In this document: one piece after another, positions 22,172 to 32,923 of the stretch
Position numbering within the stretch: position 1 is the first letter of the stretch
Layout: each line of letters opens with the position of its first letter
Assembly: GCA_032622095.1 (NCBI GenBank)
Contig: CP136069.1
Location: forward strand, 158,273,043 to 158,337,042
DNA length: 64,000 nucleotides
Source of the DNA: Siphonodentalium dalli
Taxonomy: Eukaryota; Mollusca; Scaphopoda; Gadilida; Siphonodentaliidae
Reading direction: 5' to 3'
Notes under the pieces: generated by a model
What the model was told of the DNA's origin: nothing
Seen by the model: only the letters and a program-made list of their open reading frames with translations
The model's database searches: none
Translations under genes and position numbers: made by a program

Positions 22172-22615
22172 CCCTTTACCCAACAAAACGCCCAAATAAA
22201 GCTTCAACAGCCTAAAATAACTTCTGTCTGTCTCAATAACACCATACAAATATGGATATCATTGGAACCGGTTCATTGACCACATTGTGATGGTTACAGT
22301 TATGCCCTGTGCCAATGCATTCTCTTATATATGCGAGTCGACCATAGGTCGCCTCGCATATATAAGACAATGCATTGGCCTAAAACAAAAAAATTAACAC
22401 TTTTTACCATTTTTTCTTACATTCTTTAACAATTTTATAATTTGTTCTTACATTTTTTAACAATTGTTATAATATTTTTCTACATTCTTTGACAATTTTA
22501 TCATTTTTAATATGTGTTAAGCCATTGCATTCTCTTATATATGCGAGGCGACCTATGGTCGACTCGCATATATACGAGAATGCATTGGCACAGGGCCGTT
22601 CTGTTGGGTAAAGGG
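22172..22615. mobile_element. TTAA-flanked MITE (piggyBac-like), copy 4
   Basis: Begins CCCTTTACCCAAC after TTAA (22168-22171) and ends GTTGGGTAAAGGG before TTAA (22616-22619). Compared with copy 1 it lacks about 10 bp near the left end (GGCCAAAAAC) and has three spacer units. Both mirrored hairpins are present with a few substitutions (GCCATTGCAT in the right hairpin). Confidence 0.85.
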
Positions 22616-22619
22616 TTAA

Positions 22620-23070
22620 TATGTGTTTCACCTAATTCACATTATAGGTCGATCATGTGCGTATTGACGTGAGGATATGTTGAGAAATTCATATTCATAG
22701 CAATCGTTTCACTTGATTTATACGTGCTACCACTTGGAACAAAAGAAGAACTATATCTATGTTGTTTAAGAAACTATGCATCAAACTATATCGCAACTGG
22801 AGCTCACAATAATGACAAGTCACTATAATGGTAACTAGACATTTACGTTACTTATCATTAGACACCATGTCTGCAAACTTGTATTCATGCATATGTTTAG
22901 ATGCTGTATGTTGCTGTGGGAGAGGCACAATGACTAATAAGTGCCATAAATTGTTCCCCGATCCATTTGTGATATAAATATATCAATGAAATAAGTTTAT
23001 TCTAATCCCATCATCCCAGAAGCAATCTAAACAAAATAGAGTTAAATTAATTTAAGTTAATTGGTTCCAT
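22620..23070. other. AT-rich stretch, nothing recognised
   Basis: No gene, repeat or structural RNA signal was seen on either strand. Confidence 0.5.
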
Positions 23071-23117
23071 ATTAACCGGAGAAACAATTGCGCGTTATTT
23101 TGAGGACAGAAATTTCA

Positions 23118-23693
23118 CTGACGAAGCTTCGCATCCACATCTCGGTCCACAAGAGCTCGGGATATCGGTTGTGTTGATGCTGTTTTGGACAATCCCATCC
23201 TGTTACTCTTCTATAACATAATTTACGTCCATAATCGTTGGCGTGAGTCATGTTTCTTGTATGTTTTCGGATTGGGTCAAATTGATGCCTTGCATATGAA
23301 CATTGAGAGCAGCCCGTCCCAAACACGATGAAATCAACATGCGTATATGACTGGTCCGTTGAATGTCAAGGCAACGAGATTTATAAGTAAACAAAGACCT
23401 GTGTCCAGAGAATTTTAATTTGGTTGCGCTATCAGAAACTGTATGTAAACAATATATTAACGATCGTATCTTCACTTTACCTGTTTCCATCATGGTAAAT
23501 GATATACCACTTTGAAGACAGACTAATCGCGGATAACGCAGATTATTAAGCTCCACGTGTTCATATAATACGTCTGTTCAACGCAAATTTGTCATTAAAG
23601 AGTGACGTGGCGGGACTCGGTCCAAAAACAGCATCAACCCAACCGATATCACTAGCTGTTGTGGACCGAGATGTGGATGCGAAGCTTCGTCAG
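23118..23693. repeat. Widely spaced inverted repeat, arms about 72 bp
   Basis: Left arm 23118-23189 and right arm 23621-23693 are reverse complements with few differences (shared ACGAAGCTTCGCATCC, CATCTCGGTCCAC, GATATCGGTT). The 430-bp spacer holds an AT-rich ORF without a known motif. Either strand reads similar peptides (TDEASHPHLGPQ.L and so on), but this follows from the inverted symmetry and is no proof of coding. It may be an old foldback transposon or a local inverted duplication. Confidence 0.7.
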
Positions 23694-23699
23694 TTAAGA

Positions 23700-24235
23700 A
23701 GACTTGTTCTATAATTATTGTTGGAATAATGAGCATGGGTCTCACTTCTGTGTGGATAGTTTGAAACAGCTGATAAGATTTACGACGTAGTTCATTTTTT
23801 TTAGTATAGAAAGTCTGTATGTTGGTCTTGCGTGTATTTTGCGACCTATAGTGTACAACTTCTGCACAATGAACAACAAGTAATAAGAATTTTCTACTTA
23901 TTGTACATTCGTAATTCTTTTGGACACTCCAAAACCTTTTCGCAGAATTGACGTCCACGAGCCCCGTTGTGAACAAATAGTAGCGTTTAAAATTTTCGCC
24001 ACTCACAGTTAGGTAATATAGTTCTGCTTACCGTGATTATGCAATCCTTAATTGTGTTGTTACCCCGCCATAGTCAATGACATACGCTCGATGGTTGCAT
24101 GCCTGCGTGCCAATGTTTGGCTTCCGTGATTGAACTACGGATATGACAAAATGACAACTCTTTGAAAGTTTTAGTGACGTAGTACCCTATTCGTAATTGT
24201 TATCAGTAGTAGTTCATTATGCGAAAGGTGCCCAT
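23700..24235. other. Stretch without a recognisable gene
   Basis: A minus-strand ORF (23578-24006) crosses the right arm of the inverted repeat and extends into unique sequence. It is basic, shows no family motif and has no supported splice sites, so I leave it uncalled. Confidence 0.4.
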
Positions 24236-24239
24236 TATG

Positions 24240-25602
24240 CTTCCTCATAAAGTACGTATACATTATTTTGAGAAGATCAAATGAGACATTTTACGTTTCG
24301 CAATGATGCCGCTTCTTCTGGTAAACGTACACTGAACATTCTTCATGGTAGAATCAGATGCTGCTGTAGTGATCTTAATCTCGATAAATTAAAAAACTAT
24401 ACAGCTTTGTCTCCATCATGTGCGTGTGGTAGCCCCATCGAATATGTTTATCACTACTTCTTTTAATGTGTTTACTATACACAAATAAGACAGGAACTAT
24501 TCGATAATTTGATACAATTTGGCAATATAACCCTGGAAAATCTAGTAATAGGAAACCCCTTAATTAGTGACCGCGATAATACTGAAATGTTCATGGCCGT
24601 TCATAAATACATTGCACTGCCAGAACGATTCTCGTGAATCCAGTGGACTTGGATCAGTCTTATTACAAAACTTCTTACTTATTACAAAACCTAATACAAA
24701 ACAAAATTACATCCTGTATGGGAGTTACCCAATATATAATATATCTTTGTTGCACTAACTGAAATAATTTATTACTGTTTGTTCGTTTGCCGCATTATAC
24801 TTTGTTTAGTGAGGCACCGCCCGACCTGGCCACAACTCCCACCACACATCAGACCGTTAATCCAGTACTTATCACGCCCCCTTAGTAACCATTAATCAAA
24901 TCACTGAATCATTTATATATTATAAAATGTACTAAATATCATCGCAGATTATTGTTCTGCTTACAACGCCCCGCCGTTGTCCAACCCGCTCCAATAGTAT
25001 AAACATTATAAATACATCAAATATACATGCAACTATACATGTCTATTCGCCTTGTCAATTACGTCGGTGCCTCTCTAACCCCTCTTTGTTTATCTGGGAA
25101 CGGTACAAATCTAAGTGTCGGCACTTGTGTCCCAATCCCAATTGTTGTATATATAAACATGTATATATGGCAACCAAATATGTTTAAACTAAATTAATAA
25201 CGACGCCGCGCAATTAATTAATAATTATATTTATTTTGAAATTGAGTGACTTATAGGTCCTATGGGCCGGGTGAAATTGTCGATTATTGTTGTGTGTATA
25301 CGCATGTATATATAACGACGCCGCGCAATTAATTAATAACCATATTTATTTTGAAATTGAGTGACTTATAGGCCCTATGGGCCGGGTGTAATTGTCGATT
25401 ATTGTTGTGTGTATACGCATGTATATATAACGACGCCGCGCAATTAATTGATAACTATATTTATTTTGAAATTGAGTGACTTATAGGCCCTATGGGCCGG
25501 GTGTAATTGTCGATTATTGTTGTGTGTATATGCAGGTATATTGTATACATGTAACACAATCTCACTATAATGAACAAATATGCAATTCAATTCAATTCAA
25601 TA
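24240..25602 (+). pseudogene. Second LINE 3' end with tandem 3' UTR and CAATT tail
   Basis: In 24282-24465 the frame reads ILHGRIRC..SDLNLDKL and SPSCACGSPIEYVYHYF, the C-x-C-x-x-x-x..H pattern near the end of LINE ORF2 proteins, broken by a stop. The next frame continues with YYTQIRQELFDNLI. The 3' UTR includes the 115-bp tandem repeat at 25201-25545 and ends in ATGCAATTCAATTCAATTCAA (25575-25602), a short simple-repeat tail. It is a truncated, decayed copy. It looks related to, but not identical with, the fragment at 18447. The RT core and endonuclease are absent. Confidence 0.6.
25201..25545. repeat. Three 115-bp tandem repeats inside the LINE 3' UTR
   Basis: CGACGCCGCGCAATTAATT marks the unit starts at 25201, 25316 and 25431, an exact 115-bp spacing. 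Each unit also has TTATTTTGAAATTGAGTGAC, a TATGGGCCGGGTG word and TTGTTGTGTGTATA. There are few substitutions, so the expansion is recent. Confidence 0.95.
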
Positions 25603-25604
25603 AT

Positions 25605-26130
25605 GACCCTTCTTCTATGTGGTACTTGTCCGAGAATATTTTTCCCAGTTAGTTTAATGAATATGCCAATGGGGCTTACCTGAAGTTAGGCAAGAATGTA
25701 TCCATCCACACTTTTCAGTTTCACTTTCTATTTAGTTCTATTCTACTTACAATTATAAGAGTTTATGGTGGCACACGTGGTCGAACTTTAAGATATGTTA
25801 TGTGATCTCACGCAGTGTAACTGTATACAATGTATAAGGCCAATGATAGGTTTTTAGATGTCGACAAAATTGAAACATCCCATTCTGAACTCAAGCATGC
25901 GATCATGTGAATTGTCTAATGGAATAATTGATAGAAATTAAAACTAATAAACTCGTCTCGTGACACATGTAAAATGAACAGTCTGAAAAAATGTACATAA
26001 TCTTTAGTGTCAGTCCTGGTCAATAACTGAGTTAGACATGATGTTAATTCATTAGAGACATTCAAGAAATAGTGTATGCAATGTGGTGTTATTGACCAAA
26101 TCTTTGTGAACTAATATTATAAGTAAAGCT
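25605..26130. other. AT-rich stretch without a recognisable gene
   Basis: No ORF with a recognisable domain and no repeat beyond short AT-rich words. Confidence 0.5.
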
Positions 26131-26139
26131 GATACTTAC

Positions 26140-26367
26140 GGTATGGTGTCATTCTGAATGCTGTCACTTGACTCACACCTGGTAGAAGACAGATTGTATA
26201 GGACAGATAATATCTCAAAATTAGAATGGCATTGATCTGCATACTGATTTCGGTTTCGTCTCAACCTGAAAGTGCAATATGTTCCATTATTGGTGGTACA
26301 TGTATTTCGACGCATGATGATATGAACACACATAACTGATTTGCATTGTGCGACATTGAACATGTAA
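26140..26367 (-). CDS. Cysteine-rich exon candidate with strong splice sites
   Basis: The minus strand has an acceptor (GCGCAGCAG) next to the exon start and an excellent donor, CC|GTAAGTAT, at its end. The exon is 228 nt and is bounded by introns of the same phase (phase 2), the usual form of a shuffled extracellular module. The reading frame is open throughout and contains six cysteines in about 60 residues (MFNVAQCKSVMC, NTCTTNNGTYC, DQC, TRC). It also has two N-glycosylation sequons (NGT, NLS). I do not recognise the domain. It may belong to the same minus-strand gene as the lectin-like exon at 17.5 kb, but that is a guess. Confidence 0.4.
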
Positions 26368-26574
26368 CTGCTGCGCCAAAATCGTTCTATATATATTCTA
26401 AGTTTGCCTGAATGCTTGAGTTTGTTGCAAATGATTATAAAAACAGATGCTCATGTCCATGTATATATTTGCTTATTGTGATTTAGCGCGGTTTTGGACG
26501 GTAGTGTATGTCGCGACCAGAAACATTGAACTTAATCATTACCGTTTTAGAAACTGTTCACCTGTTTGTTTTGA

Positions 26575-26815
26575 TCCAAAATTAGTTTTGAACTTTTGTC
26601 CCATATATGTAACCAAATTAGGTTTTGATCAAAACCAAATACCAAGCGCCAATTGGTTTTGTTCAAAACCCAAACTGGTTTTATATATGAAACCAATTTT
26701 GGTTTTGATCAAAACCAATTTTGGTTTTGATCAGAAATTTCAAAACCAATTTTGGTTTTGATCAAAACAAATTTTGGTTTGGATCAAAAACAATTGTAGT
26801 GAGTATTTGGTTTTA
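26575..26815. repeat. Palindromic minisatellite, unit about 22 bp
   Basis: The unit AAAACCAATTTTGGTTTTGATC repeats about eight times with substitutions. Each junction makes the palindrome TTGGTTTTGATCAAAACCAA. A 104-codon frame runs through it as repeated KTNFGFDQ-like words. I treat it as noncoding repeat DNA because the peptide is only the repeat read in one frame. Confidence 0.8.
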
Positions 26816-26837
26816 AAAAGTGCCTTAAAGGGCACTG

Positions 26838-27162
26838 TACACTAAATTTAGCCAGTTTTTGGACCATCTCCTTTTATACTCAAAAGAATATATGCAATAA
26901 ATGGATGAATTTGAGCTATGCATTAGTACAAAATACACTCATGTGCTATATGAACAATGCAACAACATGGTAATTATAATGAAAATGAATTTATGACTCA
27001 ATTCATAAATTTATTTTCATTATAATTACCATGTTGTTTGCATCGTTCATAGAACACATCAGTGTATTTTGTACTAATACATAGCTCAAATTCATTCATT
27101 TGTTGCATATATTCTGCTCAGTATAAGAGGTGATATTCCCATAAATAGTCCAATTTAGTGTA
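26838..27162. mobile_element. Foldback element, about 325 bp with 150-bp arms
   Basis: Starts TACACTAAATTT and ends AATTTAGTGTA. The left arm (26838-26996) and right arm (27004-27162) are reverse complements with moderate divergence. Shared words are ATATATGCAA.AAATG.ATGAATTTGAGCTATG and GTAATTATAATGAAAAT. The centre is near 27000. This is the structure of a foldback MITE. No TSD was identified with certainty. Confidence 0.75.
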
Positions 27163-27164
27163 TT

Positions 27165-27878
27165 CACCCCCTCTAACCCTTTGATGACTGGATAATCATT
27201 GATTTCTCTTTGAGAAACAAGTATATACTCATCGATCAGTATCCAATTACCAAATAGTTGAAGTAATTTAAAGTGTTTACCCTCCAATCGGTGTTTACTA
27301 CCTCTGAATTTATCCCAGAGAATCCCTACAAACTAACATTATGCTGTTCCATTACATATATTTTAGGAATCGATTACGGATCAAAACCCATTGTGATAGC
27401 AAACGGTTATTTATATAAGGCTTTTCACTCAGTATGCTATACAGTCTGATATATGTGCCACCAGATTCCATTTCCAGAACAAATATTCAGCTAATCACTA
27501 ACATGCTATGGGTTATCAGATTTCTATATTGTGGCTTCCCCAGCTTGGACTAGCTAGTCTCAATGTTTGAAAAATACATCCAATTCATACCCTCCCCACA
27601 AACATATACATGCTTATGTGTTCCTTCTGTCAATACAAGCCATTATATACATATAGTGCACATGCCTGCACTGTTACAAAATGTAAATATTACAACAGAA
27701 ACAGCCGGCATCTATTAGAGCGTCTGTTTCTGTCATAATAATTACAGTTACTCTATGAACAGAAAATTGTATATTATACTAAAACCCATTATTTTTCACG
27801 GTTTCTCTCGTAAACAGAAAATAAACGATGATCACTGTATTAAATATGAAGGAAATGTTTTTTATGCTTATTTTCTGT
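27165..27878. other. AT-rich stretch, nothing recognised
   Basis: AT-rich sequence with no recognisable domain or long repeat. A minus-strand ORF at 27096-27287 overlaps the foldback arm and is not called. Confidence 0.45.
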
Positions 27879-28118
27879 TTAAAGTCTTGAAATTATTGTG
27901 ATAGAAACAGTTGGTCCCAAAACTGGCAAATGTTTCTTCACCCCACATAATTTTGCAGTGACTTTTTTAATAGTGCATGCTGGTATAGAACTGAAATCCG
28001 CAAGATGTGGCAAACTACAAGTATAATTTTCACAAACGCCTGAGGACCATTTAATTGGTGTCAGTAATCTTAAATTGAGGCATGTAATTTGCCTGCATAT
28101 GTGATGTCCTCCCTCCAA
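27879..28118 (-). CDS. Unassigned cysteine-containing ORF
   Basis: A 79-codon minus-strand ORF has six cysteines in about 55 residues (CRQITC, GVCENYTC, PAC, KLC). CAG lies before the frame (ATATGCAG) and could be an acceptor, and GTGAAG after KLCG could be a donor. The spacing is exon-like, but I do not recognise the domain. It lies on the same strand as the cysteine-rich exon at 26.1 kb. Confidence 0.25.
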   Translation of the reverse strand: MEGGHHICRQITCLNLRLLTPIKWSSGVCENYTCSLPHLADFSSIPACTIKKVTAKLCGVKKHLPVLGPTVSITIISRL

Positions 28119-28286
28119 TTATGAATCATATCATAAGTGAGCAAAGACGAAGGAAACGTGGCCAAATAACATAATTGGGTGCATCTATGAATGACATTTT
28201 AAGACAAACATGAATGGATGTGTTTATGCATGTAAATGAAGACACAGTGAGTTTTTGGAATTTAAACTTTAATTCAAACTTTTCCA

Positions 28287-28835
28287 GCCAGGGGGGGGGG
28301 GGGTCGGAAAAAAAATTCAGGCACGTATGGCATTTTTCCCCTGTCGATCATTTTTTGTACCCACCCACCCCCACCGCCAAATTTTTTTCCGTTTTCGCAG
28401 TTTTTTCCGACCATTTTTTGACACCCACCCCCTTTTAACACTAAAACAGAGATTTTCGGGGGGAAATTCACTGTAAACAGCTGTATATGAATTTCTGTGC
28501 ATACTATTTATCATGGATGTTAACATGGACATGTAAATAGGAATGAGTCATTTTGAGGTCATTCGGCCAAAAAAACATGGCTGCCAGCGGCCATCTTGGA
28601 TTTCAATATTTGCAACAAAATACAACACGATAACTGCCTGCAGTCAGTTTACCAGTTAGAATTACATTATTTCTCTCATTCAAAGTGGTTTTGAAGCCCA
28701 ACTCTTTCCCAAAACACTAAAAAACAAACAGGAATTTTTTTTTTTAGTTGTGGAAAAAATTGCTTGTTGGTGGCTTTGACCACCCACCCACCCCGACATA
28801 CGTGCCGGATTTTTTTTTCACCCCCCCCCCTGTTC
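28287..28835. repeat. C/G-tract inverted repeat and homopolymer region
   Basis: A G run followed by TCGGAAAAAAAATTCAGGCACGTA (28287-28330) is matched in reverse complement by TACGTGCCGGATTTTTTTTTC plus a C run (28799-28835). CCCACCCACCCCC tracts lie between. ORFs read here are low-complexity and are not genes. Confidence 0.6.
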
Positions 28836-28869
28836 CAGCAGGAAAATAGTTCATATCCCAGCCATTCTT

Positions 28870-29384
28870 CCAAAGCAATGACTATTCCTGTCTTCTGTGC
28901 ACATCTCACCATTGCAATAATGTCAATGAATTAACACCAAATATACAGTTTATCATACATCTGCTTATATTGACCTTTCCCCAAGAATGACAGCTTATCT
29001 GATTCTTCACTTGCCATGCAGTAGTATTTAAATATATGTAGCACAGAATATACTTGACTGCATAGCATCATTATAGCCCTAAAGTGTCACAGGCTGCATC
29101 CCACTTGTATAATGTGGTACAATATTTATGTCCGAAAAGTTGATGAATAAGATGTTGTATCTGCACAGATAACACACTGTTACACACATCCCTCCTGTGT
29201 ATGATGTGCACATTCTGGTCCTAATGTTTCCAATGCCAGTGAGCAGCCTCTGAAAAGAAAAGCATAAAAAACTATTTTTAAGAAAAGTAAAATTTAAAGA
29301 TGTATATGTATTGTGGACTTATTCCATTGAACAAGAGTATTGTTAGGGCATTGCAAAATACACCCATGGTAATTTCAACAAAGG
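28870..29384. other. AT-rich stretch without a recognisable gene
   Basis: No gene or repeat was recognised on either strand. Confidence 0.45.
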
Positions 29385-29545
29385 ACCTTAACTCTGTTGA
29401 AATTGACGCGCTGAACCCAAACTCGAACTTGACCTGTAATTTGTGCTAGTAAACACACCCATTCCAAATTTCATTCTATTCAGTTGAGATTATGCAAGTA
29501 TTATAATAATCCGGAATCCAAAAGCGAACTGATGGATATGCAGAC
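29385..29545. repeat. Copy of the AACTTGACCTGTA dispersed repeat
   Basis: AACCCAAACTCGAACTTGACCTGTAA.TTGTGCTAGTAAAC and the following TTCATTCTATTCAGTT match the family at 16441-16740. Confidence 0.65.
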
Positions 29546-29657
29546 AGATGTCATAATACATATTATTATCCACCCTTAACTAACACTTTTCCTGATTGGG
29601 CAGAAGCCGTCACACGATAAACCGGGAAAAAGTCTATTTGCCTCCGAAATTCCAATT

Positions 29658-29840
29658 GCATGCGCATCACAATTTCACTGATTCATTTGGCAATAGAGTT
29701 ACTCATTGATGTAACAAAGTCCAGTTAAAAAGGTCATATTGGAATTGATTGAGTCCAATATGACTTTTTTTATTCGGACTCCATGATGTCACGAAGTAAC
29801 TCTGTTGCCAAATTAATTGATGAAACTGTGATGTGCATGC
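29658..29840. mobile_element. Foldback element, arms about 86 bp
   Basis: Left arm 29658-29743 (GCATGCGCATCACAATTTCA...) and right arm 29754-29840 (...TGAAACTGTGATGTGCATGC) are reverse complements around a 10-bp loop. Internal words AATAGAGTTAC and GTAACTCTGTT pair. No ORF of note. Confidence 0.75.
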
Positions 29841-30013
29841 AATACTCTGGTGGATTTAGCAGACGTGTCACTTGCGCATTACAGTCCCAAATCATGCTTT
29901 CTGATCATATACAGGCTTTTATAGAGAATCAAGTACTGACAAATACCAAAAATAACCATAAAAGTTTTATTTCCAAAATTTGGATAAACATACAGATGGA
30001 TAATAAAATTGCC

Positions 30014-30060
30014 ATTATACAATGTTGTGTATGGTATGTGTTTACACAACATTGTATAAT
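30014..30060. repeat. Short hairpin
   Basis: ATTATACAATGTTGTGTA (30014-30031) and TACACAACATTGTATAAT (30043-30060) are exact reverse complements around an 11-bp loop. Confidence 0.8.
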
Positions 30061-30069
30061 AATTTAATA

Positions 30070-31340
30070 ATAACATAATACATCCTGTATTTTTAAATGG
30101 GCATACACGGGTGTATATAAACAATCATTTAGTGTCCAAACACTATCCCCACTGGAATTATTTAGCAAAAACCTAATATTAGGAACTAAAGTTCCAACCA
30201 TATGTATAGTACCATTTCAGAGAACGCAATGATTGAACTGCACACAAATGTGCACATTTACTACTTTATCAGGGCGCCTTTAATATTGAGCATAAACATT
30301 AGGAAAATGATTGCTCCAATAATAGTCACTGCGTTTAATTCGTTTATAACAATGGTGCAGTTTTTCAACTATATGGATATCACATCACTATAAATTCACA
30401 TCAGATTATTGAATAATTATAAGGGTATTTATAAGGCCATCATGGCTATGGTTAATTAAGTTTATGTTTAGCGTCATCCAGTATTCTATCAATTAAAATA
30501 CAAATGCGGTGATTATTCACCCTACCCTTTTTTTTGGTTCTCTTGTTGCCTTAAACATAGGTATTACTTTATTTAGCCTTCATCTATACATGTACCTTTA
30601 TACTTAGAAACACTGAAAAAAACCTCTGCTAGATATTATACATTGGAATTCTTTATCATTTGTTTGAACTGTTTTTCAACACAGGTACAGAACATAGATT
30701 CCCATTCATTCATATGTAGGAATATTCACATAATTACAAGAAATATAAAACATAATTAGATTTATTGTTAAAGATGCACAATCAGATTTGATGGTCCCCG
30801 TAGGATCCAGTTACGATAAGAACAACAACGACGGAAGTTTACATCAAAAGGCAATTTAGTTATTCAAATTAGGTCATTACTAACAAATACTTAAAACAGG
30901 GGGAAGTCGGAAAATTTTCAGACTTTTATGATACTTTTTCACCGATGGCCATTCATTCAGACCTACCAATCCCTCGACCCATTTTGTTTTCCATTTTTAA
31001 TAAAAAAATAAATTTCAGAAGAATATTAGAATTTTAATTTTCACCATTTATTGTCCATTTCTTATCAACTACCTGTTATAGATTGGTGTAAGTGATAACC
31101 TCAGTTTGACACGACAGTGATTGCTTATGCAATGTGTCCATGCATTTTATCTTCGGAGTGACATACAGGTAGACAGACATACTGCAGTTTTCAAAATTGG
31201 CTATGACCATAAGCAAATTAAGGAGTGTAAAGAGTCCTGGTAACATGCGGAATCTAACATGCCACAGCATTAATTTTGTTATGGAACATTTTTCAAAAAA
31301 GAGCTGCAAACTGTGGTATTTAATGATGCTGCAGTATATG
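30070..31340. other. AT-rich stretch without a recognisable gene
   Basis: No recognisable ORF or repeat. A minus-strand ORF at 31076-31309 contains cysteines but its frame meets a stop codon before the nearest donor, so I do not call it. Confidence 0.45.
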
Positions 31341-31356
31341 GAATAATACCATGAGC

Positions 31357-31974
31357 GGCTGTTCTGCCGTATACGGCAAAATAGCCATAACCCCGCTTAT
31401 ACATGTAGCTATTCTGTCGTATATGGCAAAATAGCCATATGATGGGTTATGGCTATTCTGCCGCATATGGGAAATGTAACAACTGACGGCTTTTACTATA
31501 ATAAAAGGTCGAGCAGTCCAGAATAAGCATTTTATATGACTTAATCGACAATTATAGATCAACAAGACAATTGTTCGAACATACCCTACATGTATGTAGG
31601 CTACATATAAGATGACAAATTTAACAGCGTTGGTTCGAACACGCCTTGTGTAAGCGAATTCATGAAAGTTGCAATTGAAGTGCAATGATCTCAGAAGATA
31701 TGGGAGATAATGACCAGAATCTACTGTTATTCAGCCTATAAAGATAGTTAGTGTGTAACTGTACCGGCTTAAGAGCAGTATACCGCTCTTTGGCCTCCAG
31801 CACTAAAGAATGGTATGCCGCTCTTTAGCCACTCCGTTAAAAATATCCCGACGGACAATACGTCCAATGAAATCGACGTCATGTTTCGGCACGTGTGGTG
31901 AAGTCAAACTTTCACGCCAACGTATACAACATAGTAGTTCGAGAGGCTATTCTGCCATATACGGCAGAATAGCC
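31357..31974. repeat. Four copies of a GGCTATTCTGCCRTATACGGCAGAATAGCC-like palindrome
   Basis: Near-palindromic modules of about 30 bp at 31357-31386, 31407-31437, 31451-31471 (half) and 31945-31974. The last is nearly perfect. Arms are GGCTATTCTGCC and GGCAGAATAGCC. A second repeat, CCGCTCTTT preceded by GTAT, occurs twice near 31784 and 31812. Confidence 0.7.
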
Positions 31975-32499
31975 TTTACGATTTAATAATTTTACAACAA
32001 GAAACAATACTGACTCTCTACAGGCACTGATGTTAAAATTTTATGGCCAACATAGTTGAATAATATGGAGAACAATTTTTTTGAGCGCATTTCCGTATAT
32101 TTCTGGAAGAAGTCAGTGAAATTATGAACAAAATTCGAGGTGGATATCACAAATCATAGACTTGATAACTCTGAGCTATGACAGGTGAGTTCCACGACAC
32201 AAATCAATTATTTTATTTTACTCCCGAAGCTGAAGAAATAGTAATTTAGGATCCTCAAATAGATTATGCATCTTTAAATTGATTAGTATTTATATTAACA
32301 CTTACGGTTGTAAATAGAAAATTTCAATTTGGCCCAGTGTACTGTGTACGTCTTCCAATCAGTTTTACTACCACAGCAGGACATCGTCTTAGCTGATCAT
32401 AAACTAGGACCGTTACGTGTCCTCTCTAAAATATAACATACAGGTGTTATAAAATGACATGCACTATATCGTACATTAATTCTCTAAATAATCGTCTCC

Positions 32500-32623
32500 T
32501 TAACCACAGAATAATTATGGGTAACTTTTCAGGATTTAGTGGGAAATATGGTTTGTTGCCATTCATTGGAATGCTCTCAGTGACTAAATCCTGAAAAGTT
32601 ACCCATAATTCTGCTGCGGTTAA
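32500..32623. mobile_element. TTAA-bounded foldback MITE, copy 1
   Basis: Begins TTAACCACAG and ends CGGTTAA, with long arms containing AATTATGGGTAACTTTTCAGG and its reverse complement. TTAA lies at both ends (32500-32503, 32620-32623). A related copy is at 34112. The centre includes AAATATGG.TTGTTGCCATTCAT.GGAA.GCTCTC. Confidence 0.8.
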
Positions 32624-32923
32624 GGAGTCAATTATTTAGAGCATTGCTGTATATGAAATGTCATGTACATAGATTTACTTCAAATATTGTTCTGGACATC
32701 AAACTATTCAACGTTCTGCCTTACACATGGATTTCAAACAAAGTAAGCATTATTGTAGGCATGTTGATTGTTAGTAAAATACCTAGCGGGGAGGGGGTTG
32801 GAGGGTCAGTAGGCCTATGTTTAAGCGATACATGTATGTATCTTTAAGACTTTGAGACTGAGTATAGTGGGAATCACTACATATTAATAATAATTTATAT
32901 TTACACTTCACTGTAAATGATTC

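Noticed and set aside
26447-26761. 104-codon ORF with repeated NFGFDQ-like peptide
   Set aside because: Its second half is the 22-bp minisatellite read in one frame. A protein made of a noncoding palindromic repeat is not supported.
28274-28532. Overlapping minus-strand ORFs rich in proline, glycine and lysine
   Set aside because: They are produced by homopolymer and CCCACC tracts in a dispersed repeat.
31076-31309. Minus-strand ORF with several cysteines, considered as an exon
   Set aside because: The frame has a stop immediately before the nearest donor (TAA CAG|GTAG), and no family motif is visible.
31320-31685. 121-codon minus-strand ORF
   Set aside because: It reads through the GGCTATTCTGCC palindromes, giving repeated AILPYTAEQ/YFAIYDR text. 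No domain.
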